Positions 42,592 through 50,851 of a DNA stretch of 64,000 nt are shown one piece after another. The notes beneath the pieces were generated by a model. It had not been told where the DNA came from. It ran no database searches and worked only from the letters and a program-made list of their open reading frames with translations. The stretch is from the NCBI RefSeq assembly GCF_013407855.1, contig NZ_JACBZH010000001.1, forward strand, positions 5,270,001 to 5,334,000, written 5' to 3'. Source of the DNA: Actinopolymorpha rutila. Lineage in GTDB: Bacteria; Actinomycetota; Actinomycetes; Propionibacteriales; Actinopolymorphaceae. The position numbers and the translations under genes are program-made. Numbering within the stretch: the first letter of the stretch is position 1; the number at the start of each line of letters is the position of its first letter.

Positions 42592-43386
42592 GTGTCCGAT
42601 CCGGAGTACAGCGACGACTACACCGACCCGCGGCTCGCGGTGTTCTACGACCAGCTCAACCCGTGGGGACCGGAGAGCGACTTCTACCTCGACCTCGTCC
42701 TGGCCGCGCGCTCGGTGCTGGACGTCGGCTGCGGTACGGGCGCCATCCTGCGGGCCGCCCGCGCCGCCGGCCACACCGGACGGCTGGTCGGCCTGGATCC
42801 GGCGGCGGCGATGCTGGACCAGGCCAGAGCGGGCTCGGGCATGGCCGGGCAGGCAACCGACGTCGAGTGGATCCTGGGCGACCTCGGCTCGGTCAGCTTC
42901 GACGGCGAGTTCGACCTCGTCCTCATGTCCGGCCACGTCTTCCAGGTGTTCCTCACCGACGACGAGATCGCGGCGACCCTCGCGGCGGTCCGGGCTGCGC
43001 TGGACGGTGACGGTCGGTTCGCGTTCGAGACGCTGAACCCGCGGCTGCGTCCCTGGGAGAGGTGGACGAACGGTGCGCAGGTGGTCGCGGCCGACGGCAC
43101 GGTGGTCGACACCGCGAACACCGACCCACGGCTGGTGGAACCCGGGATCGTCGAGGTGGTCGGCCGGTTCGCCAGCGCCTCCTGGGAGCGGGAGGTGCTG
43201 TGCCCGAGCCGCTTCCGCTTCGTCGGGGAACCAGAGCTCGACGGACTCCTGACGGCGGCCGGGCTGTCCGTCGAGGACCGCTTCGGCGGCTGGGACCGGC
43301 GACCGTTCACCGGGCAGGAGCCGGAGATCATCACGATCGCGAGACCGGTGCGGGATACTTCTGCCCGTGGCGCTCATCGTTCCTGA
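42592..43386 (+). CDS. Class I SAM-dependent methyltransferase
   Basis: A 264-residue methyltransferase. SAM motif I is SVLDVGCGTGAILRA (about residue 43), motif II LVGLDPAAAMLDQAR, and motif IV region EFDLVLMSGHVFQVF. The opening DYTDPRLAVFYDQLNPWGPESDFY fits small-molecule methyltransferases. The acceptor is unknown. GTG 42592 begins the coding region. Its 3' end overlaps the HIT gene by 20 bases, so they are probably co-transcribed. Confidence 0.85.
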   Translation: MSDPEYSDDYTDPRLAVFYDQLNPWGPESDFYLDLVLAARSVLDVGCGTGAILRAARAAGHTGRLVGLDPAAAMLDQARAGSGMAGQATDVEWILGDLGSVSFDGEFDLVLMSGHVFQVFLTDDEIAATLAAVRAALDGDGRFAFETLNPRLRPWERWTNGAQVVAADGTVVDTANTDPRLVEPGIVEVVGRFASASWEREVLCPSRFRFVGEPELDGLLTAAGLSVEDRFGGWDRRPFTGQEPEIITIARPVRDTSARGAHRS

Positions 43387-43801
43387 CGACGACTGTTCGT
43401 TCTGTGCCTACCTCCGTGGTGACCGGCCGTTCACCGTCCTGAAGCAGTTGGACAAGGTGGCTCTCCTCGTCACGCGGGAACAACGCGGCGTGGGGCACGT
43501 GCTCGCGATCCCGACCGCGCACCGGCCCACCCTGCTGGACCTCGCGCCGGACGAGTACGCACCGCTGATGGAACTCACCCAACGCGCGGCGACCGCGATC
43601 GTGCAGGCCTTCGACGTCGAGGGCGTGGCCGTCTGGCAGAACAACGGCGTGCCCTCCCACCAGACCGTTCCGCACGTGCACTTCCACGTGGCCGGAACGC
43701 TGCCCGGTGGGGGCACCGACTGGGGAACGGTCCCCCGGCTGTCGTTCGACGAAACTGCCCGGATCGCCGACCGTCTTCGACCACACCTGCAGACCGACTG
43801 A
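43367..43801 (+). CDS. HIT-family nucleotide hydrolase
   Basis: A 144-residue histidine-triad protein. N-terminal CSFCAYLRGDRPFTVL includes two Cys of the Cys-x-x-Cys type, then LVTREQRGVGHVLAIPTAH and the triad PHVHFHVAG. These enzymes cleave nucleoside phosphoramidates or dinucleotides. GTG 43367 overlaps the methyltransferase gene end; ribosomes finishing that gene may reload here. Confidence 0.85.
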   Translation: MALIVPDDDCSFCAYLRGDRPFTVLKQLDKVALLVTREQRGVGHVLAIPTAHRPTLLDLAPDEYAPLMELTQRAATAIVQAFDVEGVAVWQNNGVPSHQTVPHVHFHVAGTLPGGGTDWGTVPRLSFDETARIADRLRPHLQTD

Positions 43802-44037
43802 CGAGTGCACCAAGGTCGCTGTCAACCAGTGCTTTTGCCTTCGCCACGACTGGCTCACCTGGTGGCGACAGGCGAACCCGTAACCAGGTAACGGCTGAAC
43901 AGCACCTTAGAGCCCCGCGCCTTTTCCATGTAACGCGACAACCATGAACGAACCAAAGTTTGGCCGATTGGGGACGTACAGCCTTCTGCCAACTGGCAGA
44001 CGACCACGTCTTCCAGTCGTTCGCCGACAAGTAGCCG

Positions 44038-44100
44038 TTGACACCCAATTCCCTCGGCCGTATCTTTCTCGCACCCAGAGAATGAGGCAGACAGAGAATG
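44038..44100 (+). promoter_or_regulatory. GntR-gene promoter with repeats
   Basis: A perfect -35 TTGACA (44038-44043), 17-base spacer and -10-like TATCTT (44061-44066) precede the GntR-type gene. An inverted repeat TTCTC-N7-GAGAA (44066-44082) overlaps the -10 and start point, and AGAGAATG occurs twice (44077-44084 and 44093-44100, the second holding the ATG). These fit an autoregulated promoter. The rest of 43802-44037 shows nothing I can support. Confidence 0.5.
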
Positions 44101-44832
44101 ATTGACCCATTCCGAAGCAGCGGTCTGAACGTCGTCTCTCGCAAGCGCCTCACCGACCAGACCGCCGCAGCCCTTCGCGACTACATCCTGACCAACCGCC
44201 TCGCGGTCGGCACCCGCCTCCCGGCAGAGCCCAGCCTCGCCCAGTCGCTCGGAGTCAGCCGCAACGTGCTGAGGCAGGCTGTGGCATCACTGGAGGCATT
44301 GGGAATGCTGCGCGTAACGCAGGGCAGTGGTACCTATGTCGCCGACGTCGCCGACTCGGAGGTGTTCGCACAGATCGCCGCCTGGATGGGCTCCGACGGC
44401 CTGACCGAGCAGGACTACCTCGAGGTCCGTGCGATCTGGGAGCGCGGGATCTATGAGCTGGTGCTCGACCGGGCGTCCGCGTCCGACCTGGACCACCTCG
44501 ACGAGATCAGCTCGGCGATGGTGCACGCCGAAGACCTCGGCAAGGCCGCGACGCTCCACGAGGAGTTCCACGACGTCCTGCTCCGCGCCACCGGAAACCA
44601 GTTCCTGGTCACGGTCGGGTCGATCCTCCACCGTTTCTTCTGGGAGTTCGGTTACCGACGGGCACAGGTCCGAAAACCCCCAGCAGAAAGACTTCTCGAC
44701 GGCCACCGTTCGATAGTGCGACTGTTGCGAACGCGTGACCCGGGCAACATCCAGCACATGATCGACCTGCACCTGTCGCCCCATGACGGCGGCGACGAAG
44801 GCGCCGACGAGAAGGAGGGGTGCGCCACCTAG
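44098..44832 (+). CDS. FadR-subfamily GntR transcriptional regulator
   Basis: A 244-residue regulator. The N-terminal winged helix (LTDQTAAALRDYILTNRLAVGTRLPAEPSLAQSLGVSRNVLRQAVASLEALGMLRV, residues ~15-75) has the R-L-P-x-E-x-x-L-A signature of GntR proteins. The C-terminal FCD helical domain has VRAIWERGIYELVL, HEEFHDVLLRATGN and HRSIVRLLRTRD, with His/Asp residues that bind metal and carboxylate ligands in relatives. It lies directly upstream of, and in line with, the oligopeptide-type ABC operon, separated by a hairpin; it likely controls that operon. Confidence 0.85.
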   Translation: MIDPFRSSGLNVVSRKRLTDQTAAALRDYILTNRLAVGTRLPAEPSLAQSLGVSRNVLRQAVASLEALGMLRVTQGSGTYVADVADSEVFAQIAAWMGSDGLTEQDYLEVRAIWERGIYELVLDRASASDLDHLDEISSAMVHAEDLGKAATLHEEFHDVLLRATGNQFLVTVGSILHRFFWEFGYRRAQVRKPPAERLLDGHRSIVRLLRTRDPGNIQHMIDLHLSPHDGGDEGADEKEGCAT

Positions 44833-44858
44833 CAGCGGTGGAACACGGGGTGCTCATT

Positions 44859-44882
44859 CACCCCTGGCATCGGCCAGGGGTG
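44859..44882 (+). terminator. Hairpin after GntR gene / in Opp leader
   Basis: CACCCCTGGC (44859-44868) pairs perfectly with GCCAGGGGTG (44873-44882) around ATCG, 26 bases after the GntR stop. It may end that transcript or attenuate entry into the transport operon. Confidence 0.55.
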
Positions 44883-44907
44883 GTCGGGGGTGAAGGTGAC
44901 TGCTCGC

Positions 44908-44941
44908 GGACTCGACGTCGGCCACGTGTGGCATCGAGTCC
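44908..44941 (+). promoter_or_regulatory. Large dyad directly upstream of the Opp-type operon
   Basis: Outer arms GGACTCGA (44908-44915) and TCGAGTCC (44934-44941) enclose inner arms GCCAC/GTGGC (44921-44925, 44928-44932). The dyad ends 11 bases before the GGAGG of the binding-protein gene. It could be a regulator site or an mRNA leader structure. Confidence 0.4.
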
Positions 44942-44964
44942 ACAGAATCATGGAGGTACCGGCA

Positions 44965-46752
44965 ATGAGCGAATTTTCGACTGGGCAATCCGCCCGCCTT
45001 CCACACCTGACCCGCCGCGGTTTCCTGGTAGGGGCCTCGGCACTGAGCCTGGCCGCCTGCAGCAGCTCCCAGAACACCAGCAGCGGCGCCGGCACCAAGA
45101 ACGCGCTCGGCGTGAAGCTGCCCGCCGGTGCCGCACCAGCCGCGGACCAGTACTACGTGCAGCCCTTCGACTCGACCGGCGCGAGCTACAAGGCGCTCGA
45201 CTTCTACGAGAACGTCTACTCCCGCGCTCCGCTGGCCGACCAGTTCGACATCCCCCTCGTACGGCTGAACCAGGACTACCAGATCGTCCCGGGCGCAGCC
45301 AGCAGCTGGGAGCAGTCCGCCGACAAGAACAGTTGGACGTTCCATCTCCGTAAGGGGATCATGTGGTCGGACGGCAAGGAGCTCACCGCCGCCGACTACG
45401 TCGAGACCCTGCGCTACTCCGCCGATCCCAAGCATGCATGGGACTTCAGCTGGTTCTGGTCCGGCGTCATCAAGAACTACACCGACGCGGTGGCGGGCAA
45501 GGTGCCGACCAGTTCGATCGGTGTGAAGCAGGGGGAGGACAAGTACACCCTCGTCATCGAGACGGAGGGTCCGGTCGCCTACATTCCTTCCGCCTGCCTC
45601 TACACCACACCACTTTCGGCAGCGGCGCTGCACAAGTACGGCTCGGGCAGCTACAACATCAACCCGGCGACCTGTGTCACCTGCGGACCGTACAAGCTCA
45701 CGAAGTTCGACCCGACGGCCCAGATCGTCCTGGGGCCGAACAAGAAGTACACCGGCCCGTTCAAGCCCACGGTCGACACCCTGGTGGGGAAGATCTACGC
45801 AGGCGGTGACATGCTCCCGCGATTCCAGACCGGGCAGGTCGACGAGATCAGCGTGACCCCTCTGGACCTGAAGATCGCGGCGAAGAACCCGAAGACCAAG
45901 GATCTCCATCTCTACAAGAACCCCAACGACTTCGAGATCTGGTACACCTTCTTCGACACGAAGAAGCCACCGTTCGACAACATCAAGGTCCGGCAGGCAC
46001 TGGCGCACAGCGTCGACCGGGACTCCCTGGTCAAGAGCCTGCTCGCACCTCTCGCCACGCCGGCGTACGGCTACCTCATGCCGGGTTATCCCTTCGCCGT
46101 CGAGGACCAGCTGAAGCCCTACACCAACTACGACCCCGCGAAGGCGAAGTCACTGCTCGCCGAGGCGGGATATCCCAACGGCAAGGGCTTCCCGCCGGTG
46201 AAGTTCTACTGGTGGGCGAACGCGGTCTCCAACACCGAGGCGGTCGTGCAGGCGCTGACGCACACCTGGAACTCCGTGCTCGGCATCAACATCACGCTCC
46301 AGCAGCTGGACAAGACGACCTTCTACGCGCGGATGAACAAGAAGCCGACCGACATCTCGATGGGCTTCGTCTCCTACGGCATGGACTACTTCGACGCGTC
46401 GAACATGCTGAGCGTGTACAAGAGCGACGGCCGGCACAACTGGAACAACGCCCAGTACGACAAGCTTCTGGCGAAGGGCGCGGCCGAGAGCAGGAGCGCC
46501 GCGCGCCAGGAGATCTACACCGAGGCGCAGGTGCAGCTGACCAAGGAAGCGCCGGGAGTCTTCATCTTCCACCTGCTCTACGGCTACTACTACGCCCCGT
46601 ACATGCAGGGCAAGGCGCTGGCGAAGAACAAGAACGGCTACGACGGCATCCAGTGGCCGGGCTTCGCCGCGACCAGCGACTCCCTCCAGAACCTCCATGT
46701 CGCACAGAACAAGCAGAACTGGCCCCGCCAGAAGCCGAGCGGCATCTCCTGA
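44965..46752 (+). CDS. ABC transporter family 5 (oligopeptide-type) substrate-binding lipoprotein
   Basis: A 595-residue binding protein. Tat motif TRRGFLVGAS joined to a lipobox LAAC (Cys ~33). The family-5 signature region appears as SWEQSADKNSWTFHLRKGIMWSDGKELTAADY-type sequence (WTFHLRKGIMWSDG at about residue 118). Later VRQALAHSVDRDSLVK and AKSLLAEAGYPNGKGFP are also typical. GGAGG precedes ATG 44965 by 8 bases. Ligands of such proteins include peptides, glycans and nickel chelates; none can be picked here. First gene of a complete importer. Confidence 0.9.
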   Translation: MSEFSTGQSARLPHLTRRGFLVGASALSLAACSSSQNTSSGAGTKNALGVKLPAGAAPAADQYYVQPFDSTGASYKALDFYENVYSRAPLADQFDIPLVRLNQDYQIVPGAASSWEQSADKNSWTFHLRKGIMWSDGKELTAADYVETLRYSADPKHAWDFSWFWSGVIKNYTDAVAGKVPTSSIGVKQGEDKYTLVIETEGPVAYIPSACLYTTPLSAAALHKYGSGSYNINPATCVTCGPYKLTKFDPTAQIVLGPNKKYTGPFKPTVDTLVGKIYAGGDMLPRFQTGQVDEISVTPLDLKIAAKNPKTKDLHLYKNPNDFEIWYTFFDTKKPPFDNIKVRQALAHSVDRDSLVKSLLAPLATPAYGYLMPGYPFAVEDQLKPYTNYDPAKAKSLLAEAGYPNGKGFPPVKFYWWANAVSNTEAVVQALTHTWNSVLGINITLQQLDKTTFYARMNKKPTDISMGFVSYGMDYFDASNMLSVYKSDGRHNWNNAQYDKLLAKGAAESRSAARQEIYTEAQVQLTKEAPGVFIFHLLYGYYYAPYMQGKALAKNKNGYDGIQWPGFAATSDSLQNLHVAQNKQNWPRQKPSGIS

Positions 46753-46785
46753 CCCGTCGCATCTACCACGGAAGGTGGTGCGGCC

Positions 46786-47721
46786 TTGGTTGCCTATCTC
46801 GCCCGAAGGTTCCTGACCCTGCTACTGGTCATGTTCGTCGTGACCATGCTCATCTTCGGACTCATGCACGCCGTGCCCGGCGGGCCGTTCGACCAGACCC
46901 AGCAGCCCTTGCCGGGCCCCGCGATGGCGAACGTCATGCGTAAGTACGGACTGGACCAGCCGATCTGGCGGCAGTACCTCAACTGGTTGTGGGCACTGCT
47001 GCACGGCGACCTGGGGATTCCCTTCGAGCAGCCGACGATGACGGTGACCGGGCTGATCGCGAAGGCCTGGCCGATCACTTTGTTGGTCGGCGGCCTCACG
47101 ATCCTGCTGTCCTACGTCGGCGGCCTGGTGATGGGTTGTGTCGCGGCGTTGCGGCACAACACCTGGCTGGACTGGCTGCTCACCTCCGCCGTGTCGACCG
47201 TCGGAGTCGCGCTGCCCAACTACGTCGTGGGCTTCCTCCTCATCTCGCTGTTCTCGGTCAAGCTCGGGTGGTTGCCCGTAGGCGGGTGGGGCCAGCCCCA
47301 GGACCTCATCCTGCCCGTCATCGCCTTCTCGCTCTATCCGATGGCGCTGATGGCCAGATACACGAGGGCCAGCACGCTCGAGGTGACCTACGCCGACTAC
47401 GTACGCATGGGACGTGCACGTGGGCTGTCGGAGCGGCGGCTGACGGTGCGCTACATCCTGCGTACCGCGCTCATCCCCCTGATCACGATCATGGGGCCGA
47501 ACATCCCGAACATCCTCACCGGGTCGATCTTCATCGAGGCGACGTTCGCCCTTCCCGGGCTCGGGAGCTACTTCACCACGGCCAGCCTGCATCGTGACTA
47601 CCCGCTGATCCTGGCTCTCGTGCTCATCGTCGCGGTCCTGTGGGGGACCTGCTACATCCTGAGCGACGTCGCCTACACGCTCGTCGATCCTCGTGTGCGA
47701 CTGGAGGGACTCTCCCGATGA
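46786..47721 (+). CDS. Oligopeptide-type ABC permease (DppB/OppB-like)
   Basis: A 311-residue permease with six helices. Typical opening VAYLARRFLTLLLVMFVVTML, the long extracytoplasmic loop with YGLDQPIWRQYLNWL and GDLGIPF, and the EAA loop YADYVRMGRARGLSERR. TTG 46786 appears to be the start, with GGAAGG upstream. Its stop overlaps the next permease by ATGA (47718). Confidence 0.9.
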   Translation: MVAYLARRFLTLLLVMFVVTMLIFGLMHAVPGGPFDQTQQPLPGPAMANVMRKYGLDQPIWRQYLNWLWALLHGDLGIPFEQPTMTVTGLIAKAWPITLLVGGLTILLSYVGGLVMGCVAALRHNTWLDWLLTSAVSTVGVALPNYVVGFLLISLFSVKLGWLPVGGWGQPQDLILPVIAFSLYPMALMARYTRASTLEVTYADYVRMGRARGLSERRLTVRYILRTALIPLITIMGPNIPNILTGSIFIEATFALPGLGSYFTTASLHRDYPLILALVLIVAVLWGTCYILSDVAYTLVDPRVRLEGLSR

Positions 47722-48596
47722 CCATGGCACTGGGCCGTTCGGCCGTACGGAGTTCGAACTCCGGATTCTGGCATGCGGCGTGGTACCGCTACCGGCGCAA
47801 CCGGCTCGCGCTCGTCAGCGGGGTCATTGCCGTGCTCATCGTGCTGGTCGCCTTGTTCGCACCACTCATCGCTCCCTACGGCTACGCCGCCCAGGACCTC
47901 AGCCAGTCCCTGGTCGGGCCGAGCCTGCACCACCTGCTGGGCACCGACGAGTTGGGCAGGGACCTGCTGAGCCGGGCGATCTACGGCGCGCAGACCTCGA
48001 TGACCATCGCCGTGGGCGCTCCACTCGTCGGCGCGCTGATCGGGATCCCGATCGGAATCGCCAGCGGTTGGTTCGGCGGCCTCGTCGACGCGATCACCCT
48101 GCGGGCCTTCGAGATCTTCACGATGGTGCCGCAGATTCTGCTGGCGCTGTTGCTGATCGCGCTGTTCGGGTCCGGTGTGCTGAAGCTGCTGCTCTTCCTC
48201 GGAGTGACAGCGTGGGTAGGGTTCGCCAGGCTCGCACGTGCGCAGTACATCGCGCTGCGAGATCGCGACTTCGTGGTCGCCGCCCGCGCCATGGGCGTGC
48301 CGACGTGGCGGATCATCACCGTGCACGTGCTGCCGAGTGCCGTCGGTCCGCTGATCGTCTTCTTCGTCCAGCAGGTTCCGGCCACCATCTTCGCCGCGGC
48401 CGGGTTCAGCTTCCTCGGACTCGGTGTGCAGGATCCGACCGCCGACTGGGGAAAGATGATCAACGACGGTCAGCAGTACGTCACCATCAACCTCACCGTC
48501 GCGCTTCTGCCCATCGTCTGTATCGCGCTCGCCACCCTCACCTTCAGCTTTGCCGGGGACGGTCTGCGTGATGCCCTCGACCCGACATCAAGGTAG
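47718..48596 (+). CDS. Oligopeptide-type ABC permease (DppC/OppC-like)
   Basis: A 292-residue permease. A single basic N-terminal segment (WYRYRRNRLALVSG) leads into helix 1, followed by HHLLGTDELGRDLLSRAIYGAQTS, the hallmark of OppC subunits, and the EAA loop DFVVAARAMGVPTWRII. ATGA overlap with the upstream permease indicates coupled translation of the heterodimer. The fused ATPase gene follows after 6 bases. Confidence 0.9.
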   Translation: MTMALGRSAVRSSNSGFWHAAWYRYRRNRLALVSGVIAVLIVLVALFAPLIAPYGYAAQDLSQSLVGPSLHHLLGTDELGRDLLSRAIYGAQTSMTIAVGAPLVGALIGIPIGIASGWFGGLVDAITLRAFEIFTMVPQILLALLLIALFGSGVLKLLLFLGVTAWVGFARLARAQYIALRDRDFVVAARAMGVPTWRIITVHVLPSAVGPLIVFFVQQVPATIFAAAGFSFLGLGVQDPTADWGKMINDGQQYVTINLTVALLPIVCIALATLTFSFAGDGLRDALDPTSR

Positions 48597-48602
48597 GCGG
48601 AC

Positions 48603-50723
48603 ATGCACGACGACCAGCAACCGCAGGAACTGAGTGGCCGGCCGCTGCTCGAGGTCCGGGACCTACAGGTCTCCTTCCGACTGGAACGCAGCACCATCTA
48701 CGCCGTACAGGGACTCGACCTGCGGGTGGGCGCCGGAGAGCGGCTCGGCGTCGTGGGTGAGAGCGGCTCCGGCAAGAGCGTTTCGGCACAGTCCGTCCTG
48801 CGGATGGTTCCCTCGCCCGGCCGGATCACCGGCGGCGACATCCTGTTCGATGGCGAGAGTCTGCTTTCCCAGCCAGAGCACAGGATGCGGCACGTCCGCG
48901 GGCGGCAGATCGGCATGATTCCGCAGAGCCCGATGACCTCCCTCAATCCCGTACTGACCGTGGAGGACCACTTCGACGAGGTGCTGTCACTGCATCTGGG
49001 TCTGGCCGGGGCCGAACGCCGCGACCGGACGGTGGAACTCCTTCGCTCGGTGGGGATTCCCGATCCCGCGACCCGCATGCGCGAGTACCCGCACCGCCTG
49101 AGTGGCGGTCAGCTGCAGCGGGTGATGATCGCACTGGCGATGGCGTGCCGGCCGCGGCTGCTGATCGCGGACGAACCGACCACGGCGCTGGACGTCACCA
49201 TCCAGGCGCAGATCCTCAAGCTGTTCGACGATCTGGTGGCCCAGTCGAACGTCGGCGCGATCCTGATCACGCACAACCTCGGCATCGTCGCCGGACACTG
49301 TGACCGGGTGGTCGTGATGTACGCGGGCCGGGTCATGGAGACGGCCACAGTCACCGAGCTGTTCGCCCGTCCCGCACATCCCTACACGCTGGGTCTGCTG
49401 CGGTGCGTGCCGAGGTTGACGGCAACCAGGACCCGTAAGTTCCATGCCATCCCCGGCCTGCCTCCCCGCGTGACCGAGCGGATCGACGCCTGCCCGTTCG
49501 CCCCGCGCTGTGAGCGCGCCACCGACACATGTCGTACTCAGACCCCTCCCCTGGACGACATCCGGCCGGGCCACTCGATCGCGTGCTGGCACCCGGTCAC
49601 CGACGCAACGGAGGTCGTGATGACGTCGACACCCACGACACCCGCGACACCCGCGACACCCGCGACACCCACGGCCGCGGAGCCACCGGTGCCGACCGCA
49701 CCGGACCCGCTGCTGGAAGTCGAGGGGCTCGTGGTCCACTACCAGGTCCGCGGCGCGGGCACGGTGGTACGGCGGCGGGAGACCGTCCACGCGGTCGACG
49801 GGGTCGACCTCTCCCTCGACACGCACCAGACGCTCGGCCTGGTCGGTGAGAGTGGTTGCGGGAAGAGCACCACCGGCCGTTCCGTCCTGCTTCTGGAACG
49901 CCCGACCGCGGGCTCGGTCCGGTTCGAGGGGCGGGACCTCACGGCACTGAGCAGGCGCGAGCTCAGCGGACTCCGCCGGCGGATGCAGATCGTCTTCCAG
50001 GATCCTGTCGGCTCCCTCAACCCCCGGCACACGGTGGGCCAGCTTCTGCGTGAACCCCTCCACGTACACCACCTGGTCCCGAAGCAACGACAACGTGAAC
50101 GCGTGGAGGAGCTCCTGGACCTGGTGGGCCTCCCCACGGATGCCGTCTCGCGCTTTCCGCACGAGTTCAGTGGTGGGCAGTGCCAGCGGATCGGGATCGC
50201 GCGGGCGCTGGCGGCAGAGCCGTCCTTCCTCGTTCTGGACGAACCGGTGTCCGCCCTCGACGTGTCCATCCAGGCGCAGATCCTCCAGCTCCTGACCGAT
50301 CTGCAGGACCGGCTGGGGCTGTCCTACCTGTTCATCGCCCACGACCTCGCCGTCGTCGGGCAGATGAGCGACCGGGTGGCGGTGATGTATCTCGGGAAGA
50401 TCGTGGAGATCGCCGAGCGCGACTCGCTGTACGCACGACCGCACCATCCCTACACGCAGGGGCTCTTCTCCGCCGTCCCCGTACCCGACCCGACGTTCAG
50501 CCGGGAGCGCGGGGACACCGTGGTGGGTGGTGAGGTTCCGAGCTCGCTGGCCCCTCCTCCCGGTTGTCGCTTCCACACCCGGTGCCCGCTGGCCCGGGAG
50601 CGTTGCCGTACCGAGGAACCTCCGCTGGAACAGGTCGCCCCGGGCCACCGGGTCGCGTGTCACTTCGCCGACGAGGCCGTACGCGACAACCCGTTCGACC
50701 TGGCCCCTGCAGCCGAGGTGTGA
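48603..50723 (+). CDS. Fused OppD-OppF dual ATPase of the oligopeptide-type ABC importer
   Basis: A 706-residue protein with two full ATPase halves. N-half (~15-335): Walker A GESGSGKS, signature LSGGQLQRV, Walker [14 protein letters not shown], and the Opp C-terminal Cys cluster [16 protein letters not shown]-half (~370-690): [31 protein letters not shown], and [14 protein letters not shown], both ends consistent with the iron-sulfur/OppD-OppF tail. A linker rich in T-P-A-T repeats (9-bp DNA repeat near 49634-49670) joins them. An internal GGAGG (49610-49614) and ATG (49620, codon 340) mark where a separate oppF-like start once lay. It should energise the permeases at 46786-48596. Confidence 0.9.
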   Translation: MHDDQQPQELSGRPLLEVRDLQVSFRLERSTIYAVQGLDLRVGAGERLGVVGESGSGKSVSAQSVLRMVPSPGRITGGDILFDGESLLSQPEHRMRHVRGRQIGMIPQSPMTSLNPVLTVEDHFDEVLSLHLGLAGAERRDRTVELLRSVGIPDPATRMREYPHRLSGGQLQRVMIALAMACRPRLLIADEPTTALDVTIQAQILKLFDDLVAQSNVGAILITHNLGIVAGHCDRVVVMYAGRVMETATVTELFARPAHPYTLGLLRCVPRLTATRTRKFHAIPGLPPRVTERIDACPFAPRCERATDTCRTQTPPLDDIRPGHSIACWHPVTDATEVVMTSTPTTPATPATPATPTAAEPPVPTAPDPLLEVEGLVVHYQVRGAGTVVRRRETVHAVDGVDLSLDTHQTLGLVGESGCGKSTTGRSVLLLERPTAGSVRFEGRDLTALSRRELSGLRRRMQIVFQDPVGSLNPRHTVGQLLREPLHVHHLVPKQRQRERVEELLDLVGLPTDAVSRFPHEFSGGQCQRIGIARALAAEPSFLVLDEPVSALDVSIQAQILQLLTDLQDRLGLSYLFIAHDLAVVGQMSDRVAVMYLGKIVEIAERDSLYARPHHPYTQGLFSAVPVPDPTFSRERGDTVVGGEVPSSLAPPPGCRFHTRCPLARERCRTEEPPLEQVAPGHRVACHFADEAVRDNPFDLAPAAEV

Positions 50724-50851
50724 GGCCGAAACGCTGACGAATCATCGCAAACAAGGACGGTGCGGCTGGCCCGATCGCGGGACGCCGGCGAGCGTGCGAC
50801 GCTGAGAGTCACAGCCCATCGCGAGCACGAGATCAGCCGAAGGAGTCGACC

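Noticed and set aside
43802-44037. A possible small RNA or tRNA between the HIT and GntR genes
   Set aside because: No cloverleaf or strong stem with a terminator; only a weak GCCAC/GTGGC pairing was seen.
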